Part shown: one piece after another, positions 35,713 to 45,387 of the stretch
Layout of the letters: every line of letters begins with the position of its first letter
Position numbering within the stretch: position 1 is the stretch's first letter
Source of the DNA: Enterobacter sp. ENT03
GTDB lineage: Bacteria; Pseudomonadota; Gammaproteobacteria; Enterobacterales; Enterobacteriaceae
Reading direction: 5' to 3'
Assembly: GCF_019218745.1 (NCBI RefSeq)
Contig: NZ_JAHUXA010000006.1
Coordinates: 62,001 to 126,000 of the forward strand
DNA length: 64,000 nucleotides
Translations under genes and position numbers: made by a program
Notes under the pieces: generated by a model
The model's input: the letters and a program-made list of their open reading frames with translations, nothing else
What the model was told of the DNA's origin: nothing
The model's database searches: none

Positions 35713-36144
35713 ATGGCTATTGAACGTACTTTTTCCATCATTAAACCTAACGCGGTGGCAAAAAACGTTATTGGAAACATCTTTGCGCGCTTTGAAACGG
35801 CAGGTCTGAAAATTGTCGGTACCAAAATGCTGCACCTGTCCACTGAAAAAGCCGGCGGTTTCTACGCTGAGCATCAGGGCAAACCTTTCTTTGACGGTCT
35901 GGTTGAGTTCATGACCTCCGGCCCGATCGTTGTTACTGTGCTGGAAGGCGAAAGCGCGGTACGTCGTCACCGTGAAATCCTCGGCGCAACCAACCCGGCT
36001 GACGCGCTGGCAGGCACCCTGCGTGCTGATTACGCCGACAGCTTTACCGAGAACGGCACTCACGGTTCTGATTCCGTGGAATCTGCTGAACGTGAAATCG
36101 CTTACTTCTTCGCAGAAGGCGAAGTGTGCCCGCGCACCCGCTAA
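35713..36144 (+). CDS. ndk: Nucleoside diphosphate kinase Ndk
   Basis: This 143-residue enzyme transfers gamma-phosphate between NTPs and NDPs through a phosphohistidine in the motif [16 protein letters not shown]. Length and sequence match E. coli Ndk. A TATAAT -10 element lies at 35651-35656 in the 122-bp upstream gap, and GAGGTAA precedes the ATG. A terminator follows. Confidence 0.97.
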   Translation: MAIERTFSIIKPNAVAKNVIGNIFARFETAGLKIVGTKMLHLSTEKAGGFYAEHQGKPFFDGLVEFMTSGPIVVTVLEGESAVRRHREILGATNPADALAGTLRADYADSFTENGTHGSDSVESAEREIAYFFAEGEVCPRTR

Positions 36145-36206
36145 TCATTTATTTGGTAAATGTCACGCGCAGGCGTGGCATCTGCACAGCATAATTTGTA
36201 CAATGC

Positions 36207-36249
36207 AACGCCCCAGGACGAGCACAAGCTTTCCGGGGCGTTTCTTTTT
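36207..36249 (+). terminator. Intrinsic terminator after ndk
   Basis: AACGCCCC pairs with GGGGCGTT (36235-36242), extended by GGA/TCC inside the loop, and is followed by TCTTTTT. It lies 62 bp after the ndk stop and ahead of rlmN. Confidence 0.75.
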
Positions 36250-36295
36250 AACCCTCCACGGGCCATAACGTGTAATAACGAGGCCGGAATAAAAT

Positions 36296-37462
36296 ATGTC
36301 TGAACATACTGTTACGCCTGAAGCCGTTATCTCAACGGTACCGAATAAAGACGCCAAAATTAACCTGCTGGATTTAAACCGTCAGCAGATGCGCGAATTT
36401 TTTAAAAATATGGGCGAAAAACCCTTCCGCGCCGATCAGGTGATGAAGTGGATGTACCATTATTGCAGCGACAACTTTGATGACATGACTGACATCAACA
36501 AGGTGTTGCGCACCCGCCTGAAAGAAGTCGCTGAAATCCGCGCCCCGGAAGTGGTGGAAGAGCAACGCTCCGCTGACGGCACGATCAAATGGGCGATTGC
36601 CGTGGGCGATCAGCGCGTCGAAACCGTTTATATCCCGGAAGACGATCGCGCGACGCTGTGCGTGTCCTCGCAGGTTGGCTGTGCGCTGGAGTGTAAATTC
36701 TGCTCCACGGCGCAGCAGGGCTTTAACCGCAACCTGAAGGTTTCTGAAATCATCGGCCAGGTGTGGCGCGCGGCGAAAATCGTCGGCGCGGCGAAAGTGA
36801 CCGGTACGCGTCCGATCACCAACGTGGTGATGATGGGCATGGGCGAACCGCTGCTTAACCTGAACAACGTGGTACCGGCGATGGAAATCATGCTGGATGA
36901 CTTCGGCTTTGGTCTGTCAAAACGTCGCGTGACGCTCTCCACCTCTGGCGTTGTGCCCGCGCTGGATAAACTCGGCGATATGATTGACGTGGCGCTGGCG
37001 ATCTCCTTGCATGCCCCGACGGATGAAATCCGTGACGAGATCGTGCCGATCAACAAGAAGTACAACATCGAAACCTTCCTCTCCGCCGTGCGTCGTTACC
37101 TCGAGAAGTCCAACGCCAATCAGGGCCGTGTGACTATCGAGTACGTGATGCTCGATCACGTGAACGATGGCACCGAGCATGCGCATCAGTTAGCAGAATT
37201 GCTGAAGGATACGCCGTGCAAGATTAACCTCATCCCGTGGAACCCGTTCCCGGGCGCACCTTATGGACGCAGTTCGAACAGCCGTATCGATCGCTTCTCT
37301 AAAGTGCTGATGGAATATGGCTTTACCACCATCGTGCGTAAAACGCGCGGCGACGATATTGACGCCGCCTGTGGTCAGTTGGCGGGCGATGTTATCGACC
37401 GTACTAAGCGTACGCTGCGTAAACGTATGCAGGGTGAAACCATTGCGGTTAAAACCGTCTGA
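36296..37462 (+). CDS. rlmN: Dual-specificity rRNA/tRNA methyltransferase RlmN
   Basis: This 388-residue radical SAM enzyme makes 2-methyladenosine at position 2503 of 23S rRNA and position 37 of some tRNAs. The 4Fe-4S/SAM motif is CALECKFC (C-x3-C-x2-C). The C-terminal catalytic cysteine lies in [11 protein letters not shown]. It is four residues longer than E. coli RlmN because of a longer N-terminal tail. A 15-bp perfect hairpin lies 5 bp after the stop. Confidence 0.96.
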   Translation: MSEHTVTPEAVISTVPNKDAKINLLDLNRQQMREFFKNMGEKPFRADQVMKWMYHYCSDNFDDMTDINKVLRTRLKEVAEIRAPEVVEEQRSADGTIKWAIAVGDQRVETVYIPEDDRATLCVSSQVGCALECKFCSTAQQGFNRNLKVSEIIGQVWRAAKIVGAAKVTGTRPITNVVMMGMGEPLLNLNNVVPAMEIMLDDFGFGLSKRRVTLSTSGVVPALDKLGDMIDVALAISLHAPTDEIRDEIVPINKKYNIETFLSAVRRYLEKSNANQGRVTIEYVMLDHVNDGTEHAHQLAELLKDTPCKINLIPWNPFPGAPYGRSSNSRIDRFSKVLMEYGFTTIVRKTRGDDIDAACGQLAGDVIDRTKRTLRKRMQGETIAVKTV

Positions 37463-37467
37463 CAACG

Positions 37468-37502
37468 ATGCTTAGCGGTACAGTCTGTGTACCGCTAAGC
37501 AT
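37468..37502 (+). other. 15-bp perfect inverted repeat after rlmN
   Basis: ATGCTTAGCGGTACA (37468-37482) pairs completely with TGTACCGCTAAGCAT (37488-37502) across GTCTG. There is no U-tract. It could stabilise rlmN mRNA or be a protein-binding palindrome. Confidence 0.6.
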
Positions 37503-37755
37503 AAGTATGTGGAATATACCGCCCAAATATACTCGTGTAGTCAATAATTACGGTGCGTTTCAGCCGTGTTTAGGGCAGTATGTAATGATGGAACAACAGT
37601 TTAGCCTGTAAGAAGAAAGCTTAACTGTTAACACCTGGCAGACCGTCTTATACTGTCTTGCTCAGGTTGACTGAACCAGACGTTTCGCGGTGCGGGTAGG
37701 CATTCTGACTCACCGGCGCCTCAATTTACATTTCACGTACCAGCAGTTGTAGCGA
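37503..37755 (+). promoter_or_regulatory. rodZ upstream region
   Basis: This is 253 bp without a credible gene. A candidate -10, TATACT at 37649-37654, is the best promoter element seen; no good -35 pairs with it. Otherwise I see nothing definite. Confidence 0.3.
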
Positions 37756-38751
37756 ATGAATACTGAAGCCACTCACGATCAAAATGAAACATTATCCACT
37801 GGCGTTCGTCTGCGCAGCGCCCGTGAACAACTCGGACTCAGCCAGCAAGCGGTTGCCGAACGCTTGTGCCTGAAAGTTTCCACCGTTCGCGATATTGAAG
37901 ACGATAAAGCGCCTGCTGATTTAGCCTCGACGTTTTTACGTGGATATATCCGCTCCTATGCCCGCCTGGTGCATATCCCGGAAGAAGAACTGCTGCCGAT
38001 GATGGAAAAGCAGGCACCGATACGTGCGGCGAAAGTCGCGCCGATGCAGACTTTTTCGCTGGGCAAACGTCGTAAAAAACGCGACGGCTGGTTAACCAGC
38101 ATCACCTGGCTGGTGTTTTTTGTCGTCCTCGGCCTGACCGGCGCCTGGTGGTGGCAGAACCATAAAGCGCAGCAGGAAGAGATCACCACCATGGCGGATC
38201 AATCCACTGCGGAGCTGAACGCCAGCAATACGGACGCCCAGAGCATCCCGCTGAATAATGACACCGCAACGCCATCTGCGGATACCCCGACTATGGGTAC
38301 CGCACCGGCAGACGCCGCGCCGCAAACCGCGGACACTCCAGCGCCGACGACCTCCGCCACTGCCGATCAAAACGCCGTGGTATCGCCGTCGCAGGCGAAT
38401 GTCGATCCCGCCGTGACCCAGCCGCAGACCCCTGCGGCAACGGCATTGCCAACCGATCAGGCTGGCGTTAATACCACCGCGCCGGCGGATGCCAACGCGC
38501 TGGCGATGACCTTCACCGCCGACTGCTGGCTGGAAGTGAGCGATGCCACCGGCAAGAAATTGTTCAGTGGTATTCAGCGTAGCGGGGCGAATCTGAATCT
38601 TGCAGGCCAGGCGCCGTACAAGCTTAAAATCGGCGCACCGTCAGCCGTACAAATTCAGTTCCAGGGAAAACCTGTCGATCTGAGCCGATTTATCAGAACT
38701 AATCAGGTTGCGCGACTGACCCTCGATGCCGGACAATCAGCAGCACAGTAA
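37756..38751 (+). CDS. rodZ: Cytoskeletal membrane protein RodZ
   Basis: This 331-residue bitopic protein links MreB to the elongation machinery and helps maintain rod shape. It has a cytoplasmic helix-turn-helix domain (residues 15-80, with [22 protein letters not shown]) and a basic KRRKKRDGW stretch before one membrane helix near 115-135. A long Thr/Ala/Pro/Asp-rich periplasmic linker follows, then a DUF4115 beta domain at the C-terminus. ispG follows after 26 bp. Confidence 0.94.
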   Translation: MNTEATHDQNETLSTGVRLRSAREQLGLSQQAVAERLCLKVSTVRDIEDDKAPADLASTFLRGYIRSYARLVHIPEEELLPMMEKQAPIRAAKVAPMQTFSLGKRRKKRDGWLTSITWLVFFVVLGLTGAWWWQNHKAQQEEITTMADQSTAELNASNTDAQSIPLNNDTATPSADTPTMGTAPADAAPQTADTPAPTTSATADQNAVVSPSQANVDPAVTQPQTPAATALPTDQAGVNTTAPADANALAMTFTADCWLEVSDATGKKLFSGIQRSGANLNLAGQAPYKLKIGAPSAVQIQFQGKPVDLSRFIRTNQVARLTLDAGQSAAQ

Positions 38752-38777
38752 CAGTCGGGCAACGCGGGAGATTTTTC

Positions 38778-39896
38778 ATGCATAACCAGGCCCCTATTCA
38801 ACGTAGAAAATCAAAACGGATTTACGTTGGTAATGTGCCCATTGGCGATGGTGCGCCTATCGCCGTACAGTCGATGACCAACACCCGTACCACGGATGTG
38901 GAAGCGACCGTTAAGCAAATCCAGGCGCTGGAGCGGGTAGGCGCAGATATTGTCCGCGTCTCCGTGCCGACCATGGACGCGGCAGAAGCTTTCAAACTTA
39001 TCAAGCAACAGGTTAATGTGCCGCTCGTGGCGGACATCCACTTCGACTACCGTATCGCGCTGAAAGTGGCGGAATATGGCGTCGACTGTTTGCGCATCAA
39101 TCCGGGTAATATCGGCAGCGAAGAGCGTATCCGTTCGGTCGTCGATTGTGCGCGCGACAAAAATATTCCTATTCGTATCGGCGTAAATGCCGGTTCGCTC
39201 GAAAAAGATCTGCAGGAAAAGTACGGGGAGCCGACGCCGCAAGCGTTGCTGGAATCCGCGATGCGTCATGTGGAACACCTTAACCGTCTCAACTTTGACC
39301 AGTTCAAAGTCAGCGTAAAAGCCTCTGACGTTTTCCTCGCCGTTGAATCCTATCGCCTGCTGGCCAAAGAAATTGAACAGCCGCTGCATCTGGGCATCAC
39401 CGAAGCCGGTGGCGCGCGTGCGGGTGCGGTAAAATCGGCGATCGGCCTCGGCCTGCTGCTCTCTGAAGGCATCGGCGATACGCTGCGTATTTCGCTGGCG
39501 GCGGATCCGGTGGAAGAGATCAAAGTGGGCTTTGATATTCTTAAATCCCTGCGCATCCGTTCCCGCGGCATTAACTTCATCGCCTGTCCGACCTGTTCTC
39601 GTCAGGAATTTGACGTGATCGGCACCGTGAATGCACTGGAGCAGCGTCTGGAAGATATTCTCACGCCGATGGACGTGTCGATTATCGGCTGTGTGGTGAA
39701 TGGTCCTGGCGAAGCGCTGGTGTCCACCCTCGGCGTCACCGGCGGTAATAAGAAAAGCGGTCTCTATGAGGACGGTGTGCGTAAAGATCGTCTCGATAAC
39801 AACGATATGATCGCCCAACTGGAAGCACGCATCCGCGCCAAAGCCTCCATCATGGATGAAGCGCGCCGAATTGATATTCAGCAGCTTGAAAAATAA
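38778..39896 (+). CDS. ispG: 4-hydroxy-3-methylbut-2-enyl-diphosphate synthase IspG
   Basis: This 372-residue 4Fe-4S enzyme of the MEP isoprenoid pathway converts MEcPP to HMBPP using flavodoxin. Cluster cysteines are in [10 protein letters not shown] and GCVVNGPGE, and the N-terminal TIM barrel is intact. Length equals the E. coli protein. It depends on Fe-S assembly by the isc genes in this window. Confidence 0.97.
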   Translation: MHNQAPIQRRKSKRIYVGNVPIGDGAPIAVQSMTNTRTTDVEATVKQIQALERVGADIVRVSVPTMDAAEAFKLIKQQVNVPLVADIHFDYRIALKVAEYGVDCLRINPGNIGSEERIRSVVDCARDKNIPIRIGVNAGSLEKDLQEKYGEPTPQALLESAMRHVEHLNRLNFDQFKVSVKASDVFLAVESYRLLAKEIEQPLHLGITEAGGARAGAVKSAIGLGLLLSEGIGDTLRISLAADPVEEIKVGFDILKSLRIRSRGINFIACPTCSRQEFDVIGTVNALEQRLEDILTPMDVSIIGCVVNGPGEALVSTLGVTGGNKKSGLYEDGVRKDRLDNNDMIAQLEARIRAKASIMDEARRIDIQQLEK

Positions 39897-39899
39897 CGT

Positions 39900-39985
39900 G
39901 ACTGGGAAGCGGCTTGCTTCCCGTGTATGATTGAACCCGCAGCGCGCCCGTAAGGTTATGGTGAGCGCTAAGGGTTCATTTTTAT
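39900..39985 (+). ncRNA. sroE: SroE small RNA (probable)
   Basis: The E. coli SroE RNA comes from this ispG-hisS spacer. Here a first stem-loop (GGGAAGC / GCTTCCC, 39904-39922) is followed by a second (GAACCC..AGCGC / GCGCT..GGGTTC, 39933-39977) that ends in ATTTTTAT, like a terminator. The exact 5' end is not known. Confidence 0.6.
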
Positions 39986-40004
39986 ATCTATAAAGAGAAT
40001 AAAC

Positions 40005-41279
40005 GTGGCAAAGAATATTCAAGCCATTCGCGGCATGAACGACTACCTGCCTGGCGAAACTGCCCTTTGGCAGCGCATTGAAGGCACCTTAAAAAGCGTG
40101 CTCGGCAGCTACGGTTATAGTGAGATCCGTTTGCCGATTGTAGAGCAGACCCCGTTATTCAAACGCGCGATCGGTGAAGTCACCGACGTGGTTGAAAAAG
40201 AGATGTATACCTTCGATGACCGCAACGGCGACAGCCTGACGCTGCGTCCGGAAGGTACGGCGGGCTGTGTGCGTGCCGGCATCGAACATGGTCTTCTGTA
40301 CAATCAGGAACAGCGCCTGTGGTATGTCGGGCCAATGTTCCGCTACGAGCGTCCGCAAAAAGGGCGTTATCGTCAGTTCCATCAGTTGGGTTGTGAAGTT
40401 TTTGGTCTGCAAGGGCCGGACATCGACGCCGAGCTGATTCTGCTTACCGCCCGCTGGTGGCGCGCGCTGGGTATTGCCGATCAGGTTCGCCTGGAGCTGA
40501 ATTCCATTGGCTCACTGGACGCGCGCGCTAACTACCGCGATGCGCTGGTGGCGTTCCTGGAACAGCATCAGGATAAATTGGACGAAGACTGTAAGCGTCG
40601 TATGTACAGCAACCCGTTGCGCGTGCTGGATTCCAAAAATCCTGATGTGCAGGCGCTGCTGAACGACGCGCCGGCGCTTGGCGATTATCTCGACGAAGAC
40701 TCCCGCGAGCACTTCGCCGGGTTATGTGCACTGCTGGACAACGCGGGTATCGCCTATACCGTTAACCAGCGCCTGGTGCGCGGTCTTGATTACTACAACC
40801 GCACCGTGTTTGAGTGGGTCACCACCAGCCTCGGCGCGCAGGGCACCGTGTGTGCTGGCGGTCGTTACGACGGTCTGGTTGAGCAACTGGGTGGTCGTGC
40901 GACTCCGGCTGTCGGTTTCGCCATGGGCCTTGAGCGACTTGTTTTGCTGGTTCAGGCCGTTAATCCGGAATTTAAAGCCGATCCTGTTGTCGATATATAC
41001 CTGGTTGCATCCGGCACCGATACGCAGTCTGCTGCCATGCAGTTTGCTGAAAAGTTACGTGATGCGATGCCAGGCGTTAAGCTGATGACCAACCATGGCG
41101 GCGGCAACTTCAAGAAGCAGTTTGCCCGTGCTGACAAGTGGGGCGCTCGCGTCGCACTGGTGCTGGGTGAATCGGAAGTCGCGGAAGGCAACGTGGTGGT
41201 GAAGGATTTACGCTCTGGTGAGCAAACTACGGTGACGCAGGATGGCGTTGCGGCGCATCTGCGCACACTACTGGGCTAA
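40005..41279 (+). CDS. hisS: Histidyl-tRNA synthetase HisS
   Basis: This 424-residue class II synthetase charges tRNA-His. It has motif 2 ([16 protein letters not shown]), the histidine-binding stretches [11 protein letters not shown] and GGRYDGLV, and a C-terminal anticodon-binding domain. The start is GTG at 40005, as in E. coli, with AAAGAGAAT ahead. yfgM follows after 37 bp. Confidence 0.97.
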   Translation: MAKNIQAIRGMNDYLPGETALWQRIEGTLKSVLGSYGYSEIRLPIVEQTPLFKRAIGEVTDVVEKEMYTFDDRNGDSLTLRPEGTAGCVRAGIEHGLLYNQEQRLWYVGPMFRYERPQKGRYRQFHQLGCEVFGLQGPDIDAELILLTARWWRALGIADQVRLELNSIGSLDARANYRDALVAFLEQHQDKLDEDCKRRMYSNPLRVLDSKNPDVQALLNDAPALGDYLDEDSREHFAGLCALLDNAGIAYTVNQRLVRGLDYYNRTVFEWVTTSLGAQGTVCAGGRYDGLVEQLGGRATPAVGFAMGLERLVLLVQAVNPEFKADPVVDIYLVASGTDTQSAAMQFAEKLRDAMPGVKLMTNHGGGNFKKQFARADKWGARVALVLGESEVAEGNVVVKDLRSGEQTTVTQDGVAAHLRTLLG

Positions 41280-41316
41280 TCTTCCCCGGTGAATTATCGT
41301 TAAGGAGAGGGACTGC

Positions 41317-41937
41317 GTGGAAATCTACGAGAACGAAAACGAACAGGTTGATGCGATAAAACGCTTCTTTGCCGAAAATGGCAAAGCGCTGGCCGTTGGG
41401 GTTATTTTGGGTATTGGCGCGCTGGTAGGCTGGCGCTACTGGACAGGCCATCAGGACGAGTCAGTGAGAGCGGTTTCGCTGAACTATGAAAACGCCGTGT
41501 CTGCACTCCGCGCGGATAAGCCGGAAACCTTATCTGCAGCAGAAAAATTTGCTGCGGATAACAAAAATACTTACGGTGCGTTTGCGTCACTTGAGCTGGC
41601 TCAACAGTATGTTGATAAAAACGACCTTAATAAAGCCGTCACGCTGTTGCAGCAAGGTCTTGCCGCGGCCAGTGATGAAAACCTGAAGGCTGTGATCAAT
41701 GCACGTCTGGCACGTGTCCAGATCCAGCTGAAGCAGCCGGATGCCGCATTGAAAACCCTTGAGTCGGTGAAAGGCGAAGGCTGGACGGCGATTGTGGCTG
41801 ATTTACGCGGTGAAGCATTGCTGAGTAAAGGCGATAAACAAGGTGCTCGCACCGCATGGGAGAGTGGCGTTAAAAGCAACGCTTCACCGGCGCTGAGCGA
41901 AATGATGCAGATGAAAATCAATAATTTGTCCATCTAA
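41317..41937 (+). CDS. yfgM: SecYEG-associated chaperone YfgM (ancillary)
   Basis: This 206-residue protein, with a GTG start preceded by AAGGAGAG, has one N-terminal membrane helix (ALAVGVILGIGALVGWRYW) and a periplasmic TPR-like domain. In E. coli it sits at the Sec translocon with PpiD and influences outer-membrane protein traffic and the Rcs response. It lies 10 bp ahead of bamB, an outer-membrane assembly gene. Confidence 0.94.
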   Translation: MEIYENENEQVDAIKRFFAENGKALAVGVILGIGALVGWRYWTGHQDESVRAVSLNYENAVSALRADKPETLSAAEKFAADNKNTYGAFASLELAQQYVDKNDLNKAVTLLQQGLAAASDENLKAVINARLARVQIQLKQPDAALKTLESVKGEGWTAIVADLRGEALLSKGDKQGARTAWESGVKSNASPALSEMMQMKINNLSI

Positions 41938-41947
41938 GAGGGACCCG

Positions 41948-43126
41948 ATGCAATTGCGTAAATTACTTCTGCCAGGGCTGCTTTCTGTCACCTTGTTGAG
42001 TGGCTGTTCTCTGTTTAGCGGCGAAGAAGATGTCGTCAAAATGTCCCCGCTGCCGGTGGTTGAAAACCAGTTCACGCCGTCTACCGCGTGGAGCACCTCT
42101 GTTGGTAACGGCATTGGCGATTTCTACTCTAATCTGCACCCGGCGTTTGCCGATAACGTTGTCTATGCTGCCGATCGTCATGGCACGGTGAAAGCGGTGA
42201 ATGCTGCCGACGGCAAAGAGATCTGGTCGGTGTCGCTGGCGCAGAAAAGCGGCTTCTTCTCCACCAGCCCGGCGCTGCTGTCCGGTGGCGTAACCGTCGC
42301 TGGCGGCCATGTGTATGTTGGCAGTGAAAAAGCGCAGGTTTATGCGCTGAACACCGCCGATGGTTCTACGGCCTGGCAGACGCGGGTCGCGGGCGAAGCC
42401 TTGTCCCGTCCGGTTGTCAGCGATGGCGTGGTGCTGATCCATACCAGCAACGGCCAGCTGCAGGCGCTTAACGAAGCTGATGGTGCAGTAAAATGGACCG
42501 TTAACCTTGATATGCCTGCGCTCTCCCTGCGCGGTGAATCTGCGCCAGCAACGGCATTTGGTGCGGCGATTGTCGGCGGTGATAACGGTCGCGTTAGCGC
42601 AGTGATCATGGACAAAGGCCAGATCATCTGGCAGCAGCGTATTTCCCAGGCCACCGGTGCGACGGAAATCGATCGTCTGAGCGATGTGGATACGACGCCA
42701 ATTGTGATCAATGGCGTGGTGTACGCGCTGGCTTATAATGGCAACCTGACGGCGCTGGATCTGCGCAGCGGTCAGATCATGTGGAAACGCGAGCTTGGAT
42801 CGGTGAATGATTTCATCATCGACGGCGATCGTATCTACCTGGTGGATCAAAACGATCGTGTCCTGGCGCTGACCACCGAAGGCGGTGTCACGCTCTGGAC
42901 GCAAAGCGATCTGCTGCACCGTAACCTGACTACCCCAGCGCTGTATAATGGTGCTTTAGTCGTCGGTGACAGTGAAGGTTACATGCACTGGCTTAACGTC
43001 GAAGATGGTCGTTTTGTCGCGCAGCAGAAAGTAGATAGCTCAGGCTTCCTGACCGAACCCGTGGTTGCCGAAGGTAAGCTGCTGATTCAGGCGAAAGACG
43101 GCACGCTGTACGCGATTACGCGTTAA
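41948..43126 (+). CDS. bamB: Outer membrane assembly lipoprotein BamB
   Basis: This 392-residue lipoprotein of the BAM complex has a lipobox with Cys20 (LLSGCS) followed by an eight-bladed PQQ-type beta-propeller. Repeated blade motifs such as DGKEIW, DGSTAW and DGAVKW are visible. It binds BamA and helps fold outer-membrane proteins. Length equals E. coli BamB. A terminator follows before der. Confidence 0.96.
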   Translation: MQLRKLLLPGLLSVTLLSGCSLFSGEEDVVKMSPLPVVENQFTPSTAWSTSVGNGIGDFYSNLHPAFADNVVYAADRHGTVKAVNAADGKEIWSVSLAQKSGFFSTSPALLSGGVTVAGGHVYVGSEKAQVYALNTADGSTAWQTRVAGEALSRPVVSDGVVLIHTSNGQLQALNEADGAVKWTVNLDMPALSLRGESAPATAFGAAIVGGDNGRVSAVIMDKGQIIWQQRISQATGATEIDRLSDVDTTPIVINGVVYALAYNGNLTALDLRSGQIMWKRELGSVNDFIIDGDRIYLVDQNDRVLALTTEGGVTLWTQSDLLHRNLTTPALYNGALVVGDSEGYMHWLNVEDGRFVAQQKVDSSGFLTEPVVAEGKLLIQAKDGTLYAITR

Positions 43127-43148
43127 TCACAGCGGCTGTTGGCTTGAG

Positions 43149-43187
43149 AAAAACGGCTCCTGTTGCAGGGGCCGTTTTCCTGTTTTT
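43149..43187 (+). terminator. Intrinsic terminator after bamB
   Basis: AAAACGGC (43150-43157) pairs with GCCGTTTT (43171-43178), with further pairing inside, and a CCTGTTTTT tail follows. It separates hisS-yfgM-bamB from der. Confidence 0.75.
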
Positions 43188-43273
43188 ACGTTTTAGCGTT
43201 TTATAATTTTTGTATTTGCACAGCGCTGCCCTCCGGCGACGTTGTAAATGATTTTTTGAAAGAGGCTTTAAAC

Positions 43274-44761
43274 ATGGTACCTGTGGTCGCGCTTGTCGGG
43301 CGCCCTAACGTTGGAAAATCCACGCTTTTTAATCGTTTAACACGCACCCGAGATGCGCTGGTGGCGGATTTCCCGGGGCTGACTCGTGACCGTAAGTACG
43401 GTCGTGCTGAAGTGGAAGGCCGCGAGTTTATCTGTATTGATACCGGCGGTATCGACGGTACAGAAGACGGCGTGGAAACCCGTATGGCCGAGCAGTCTCT
43501 GCTGGCTATCGAAGAAGCGGATGTCGTGCTGTTCATGGTGGATGCGCGCGCGGGCCTGATGCCTGCTGACGAAGCCATCGCCCAGCACCTGCGTTCTCGC
43601 CAGAAACCGACGTTTCTGGTCGCCAACAAAACCGATGGTCTGGATCCGGATCAAGCCGTCGCTGATTTCTACTCCCTGGGCCTCGGTGAGATCCATGCGA
43701 TTGCCGCGTCTCACGGTCGTGGCGTAACCAGCCTGCTTGAGCATGCGCTGGTGCCGTGGATGCAGGAAGTTGATCCGCGCGAAGTAGAAGAAGTTGACGA
43801 AGAAGCCGCCTACTGGGCGCAGTTCGAAGCCGAGCAGAACGGCACACCGCCGGTAGAAGAGCCGGAAGATGACTTTAACCCGCTGGATCTGCCGATCAAG
43901 CTGGCCATTGTCGGGCGTCCGAACGTTGGTAAGTCCACGCTGACCAACCGTATTCTCGGGGAAGATCGTGTGGTGGTGTATGACATGCCTGGCACCACCC
44001 GTGACAGCATCTACATTCCGATGCAGCGTGACGATCGCGAATTCATTCTGATTGATACCGCCGGTGTTCGTAAGCGCGGCAAAATCACCGATACCGTAGA
44101 AAAATTCTCGGTGATCAAAACCCTGCAGGCGATTGAAGACGCCAACGTAGTGCTGCTGGTGATCGATGCCCGCGAAGGCATTTCCGATCAGGATCTGTCG
44201 CTGCTGGGCTTTATCCTCAACAGCGGTCGTTCGCTGGTGATCGTGGTTAACAAATGGGACGGCCTGAGCCAGGAAGTTCGCGAACAGGTGAAAGAAACCC
44301 TGGATTATCGTCTGGGCTTTATCGACTTCGCCCGCGTGCACTTTATCTCAGCCCTGCACGGCAGCGGCGTGGGTAACCTGTTTGAATCTGTGCGCGAAGC
44401 CTATGACAGCTCGACCCGTCGCCAGAGTACGGCGATGCTGACGCGCATCATGACCATGGCGGCAGAAGATCACCAGCCGCCGCTGGTACGTGGTCGCCGT
44501 GTGAAGCTGAAATATGCGCACGCCGGGGGTTATAACCCGCCGATTGTGGTGATCCACGGAACCCAGGTGAAAGATCTGCCGGATTCCTACAAGCGTTATC
44601 TGATGAACTACTTCCGCAAATCGCTGGACGTAATGGGGACGCCGATCCGCATTCAGTTCAAGGAGGGGGAGAACCCGTTCGCCAATAAGCGCAACACCCT
44701 GACCCCGAACCAGATGCGTAAACGTAAGCGTCTGATCAAGCACATCAAAAAAGGGAAATAA
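43274..44761 (+). CDS. der: Ribosome assembly GTPase Der (EngA)
   Basis: This 495-residue protein has two tandem GTPase domains, each with a P-loop GRPNVGKST, and a C-terminal KH-like domain. It is required for 50S subunit maturation. The ATG at 43274 ([14 protein letters not shown]) aligns with E. coli Der; an open frame upstream runs through the bamB terminator and is not coding. The acidic linker between the domains (around residue 180) varies from E. coli, as is usual. Confidence 0.97.
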   Translation: MVPVVALVGRPNVGKSTLFNRLTRTRDALVADFPGLTRDRKYGRAEVEGREFICIDTGGIDGTEDGVETRMAEQSLLAIEEADVVLFMVDARAGLMPADEAIAQHLRSRQKPTFLVANKTDGLDPDQAVADFYSLGLGEIHAIAASHGRGVTSLLEHALVPWMQEVDPREVEEVDEEAAYWAQFEAEQNGTPPVEEPEDDFNPLDLPIKLAIVGRPNVGKSTLTNRILGEDRVVVYDMPGTTRDSIYIPMQRDDREFILIDTAGVRKRGKITDTVEKFSVIKTLQAIEDANVVLLVIDAREGISDQDLSLLGFILNSGRSLVIVVNKWDGLSQEVREQVKETLDYRLGFIDFARVHFISALHGSGVGNLFESVREAYDSSTRRQSTAMLTRIMTMAAEDHQPPLVRGRRVKLKYAHAGGYNPPIVVIHGTQVKDLPDSYKRYLMNYFRKSLDVMGTPIRIQFKEGENPFANKRNTLTPNQMRKRKRLIKHIKKGK

Positions 44762-44817
44762 TCCCTTTACCCCTCGCCTCGGCCCGCCGCCGGGGTGACG
44801 GGATCACAGGAGTCTCT

Positions 44818-45039
44818 ATGGAACTGCACTGCCCGACCTGCCATCACCCGCTGGAGCTTGCCGGTACGCATGCCCACTGTGCACACTGTCACCATGATCT
44901 CGCCCTTGAAGCACGCTGCCCGGAATGTCATCAGCCCTTAAACGTGCTGAAGGCCTGTGGCGCGGTGGACTATTTCTGCCAGCACGGTCACGGACTGATC
45001 TCGAAAAAGCGCGTCGATTTCACCCTCGTTACGCCTTAA
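44818..45039 (+). CDS. yfgJ: Zinc-ribbon protein YfgJ (DUF1407)
   Basis: This 73-residue small cytosolic protein has three CxxC zinc-ribbon pairs (CPTC, CAHC, CPEC) and a conserved CGAVDYFCQHGHGLISKKRV tail. It matches E. coli YfgJ in length and position after der. The function is unknown. Confidence 0.9.
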   Translation: MELHCPTCHHPLELAGTHAHCAHCHHDLALEARCPECHQPLNVLKACGAVDYFCQHGHGLISKKRVDFTLVTP

Positions 45040-45387
45040 TCACACGCAATCTTTTCCGCGTCGCCACAGCTCTTCCAGCTCTGACGGGGCGTCACTTTCC
45101 GCTATCAGCAGGACAACATCCGCATGATGCGTACTGTCTTGTTGCGTCCAGCTGATCTGAATACGGAAATAGCGCTGATCGCCGCGTCCCGGTGAATCGC
45201 TTTTCCCCGCATCCTGTCCCAGCGGCAGCGAGCGGCGCAGAATGCTGCACACACGCTCACGCTGTTGCTCATCCAGTTCGGACAGGGCAATACGGCGGGG
45301 CGCAGCCAGGCGCGGCATATACGCCACGCCGCCTTCACGCGCCAGGTCAATGACGGCATCCTCCGTCAGGGCGGGCAAGGTTTTCAT
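45040..45387 (-). CDS. Protealysin inhibitor, emfourin-like
   Basis: This 115-residue protein is encoded directly after a protealysin-type metalloprotease and resembles emfourin (M4in), the slow tight-binding inhibitor described from Serratia. The ATG at 45387 has AGGAG upstream and overlaps the protease stop (TGATG). The frame opens eight codons earlier, but that part lies inside the protease gene. No signal peptide is present, so it would protect the cytoplasm from the protease. It is convergent with yfgJ. Confidence 0.8.
   Translation of the reverse strand: MKTLPALTEDAVIDLAREGGVAYMPRLAAPRRIALSELDEQQRERVCSILRRSLPLGQDAGKSDSPGRGDQRYFRIQISWTQQDSTHHADVVLLIAESDAPSELEELWRRGKDCV

Noticed and set aside
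38811-40022. 403-codon open frame antisense to ispG
   Set aside because: It lies wholly opposite a conserved gene, has no recognisable domain and no ribosome site. GC-rich codon use opens such shadow frames.
41963-42919. 318-codon open frame antisense to bamB
   Set aside because: Fully opposite bamB, with no domain and no context.
43163-43273. N-terminal extension of der
   Set aside because: It would read through the bamB terminator, and Der begins [14 protein letters not shown] at 43274.
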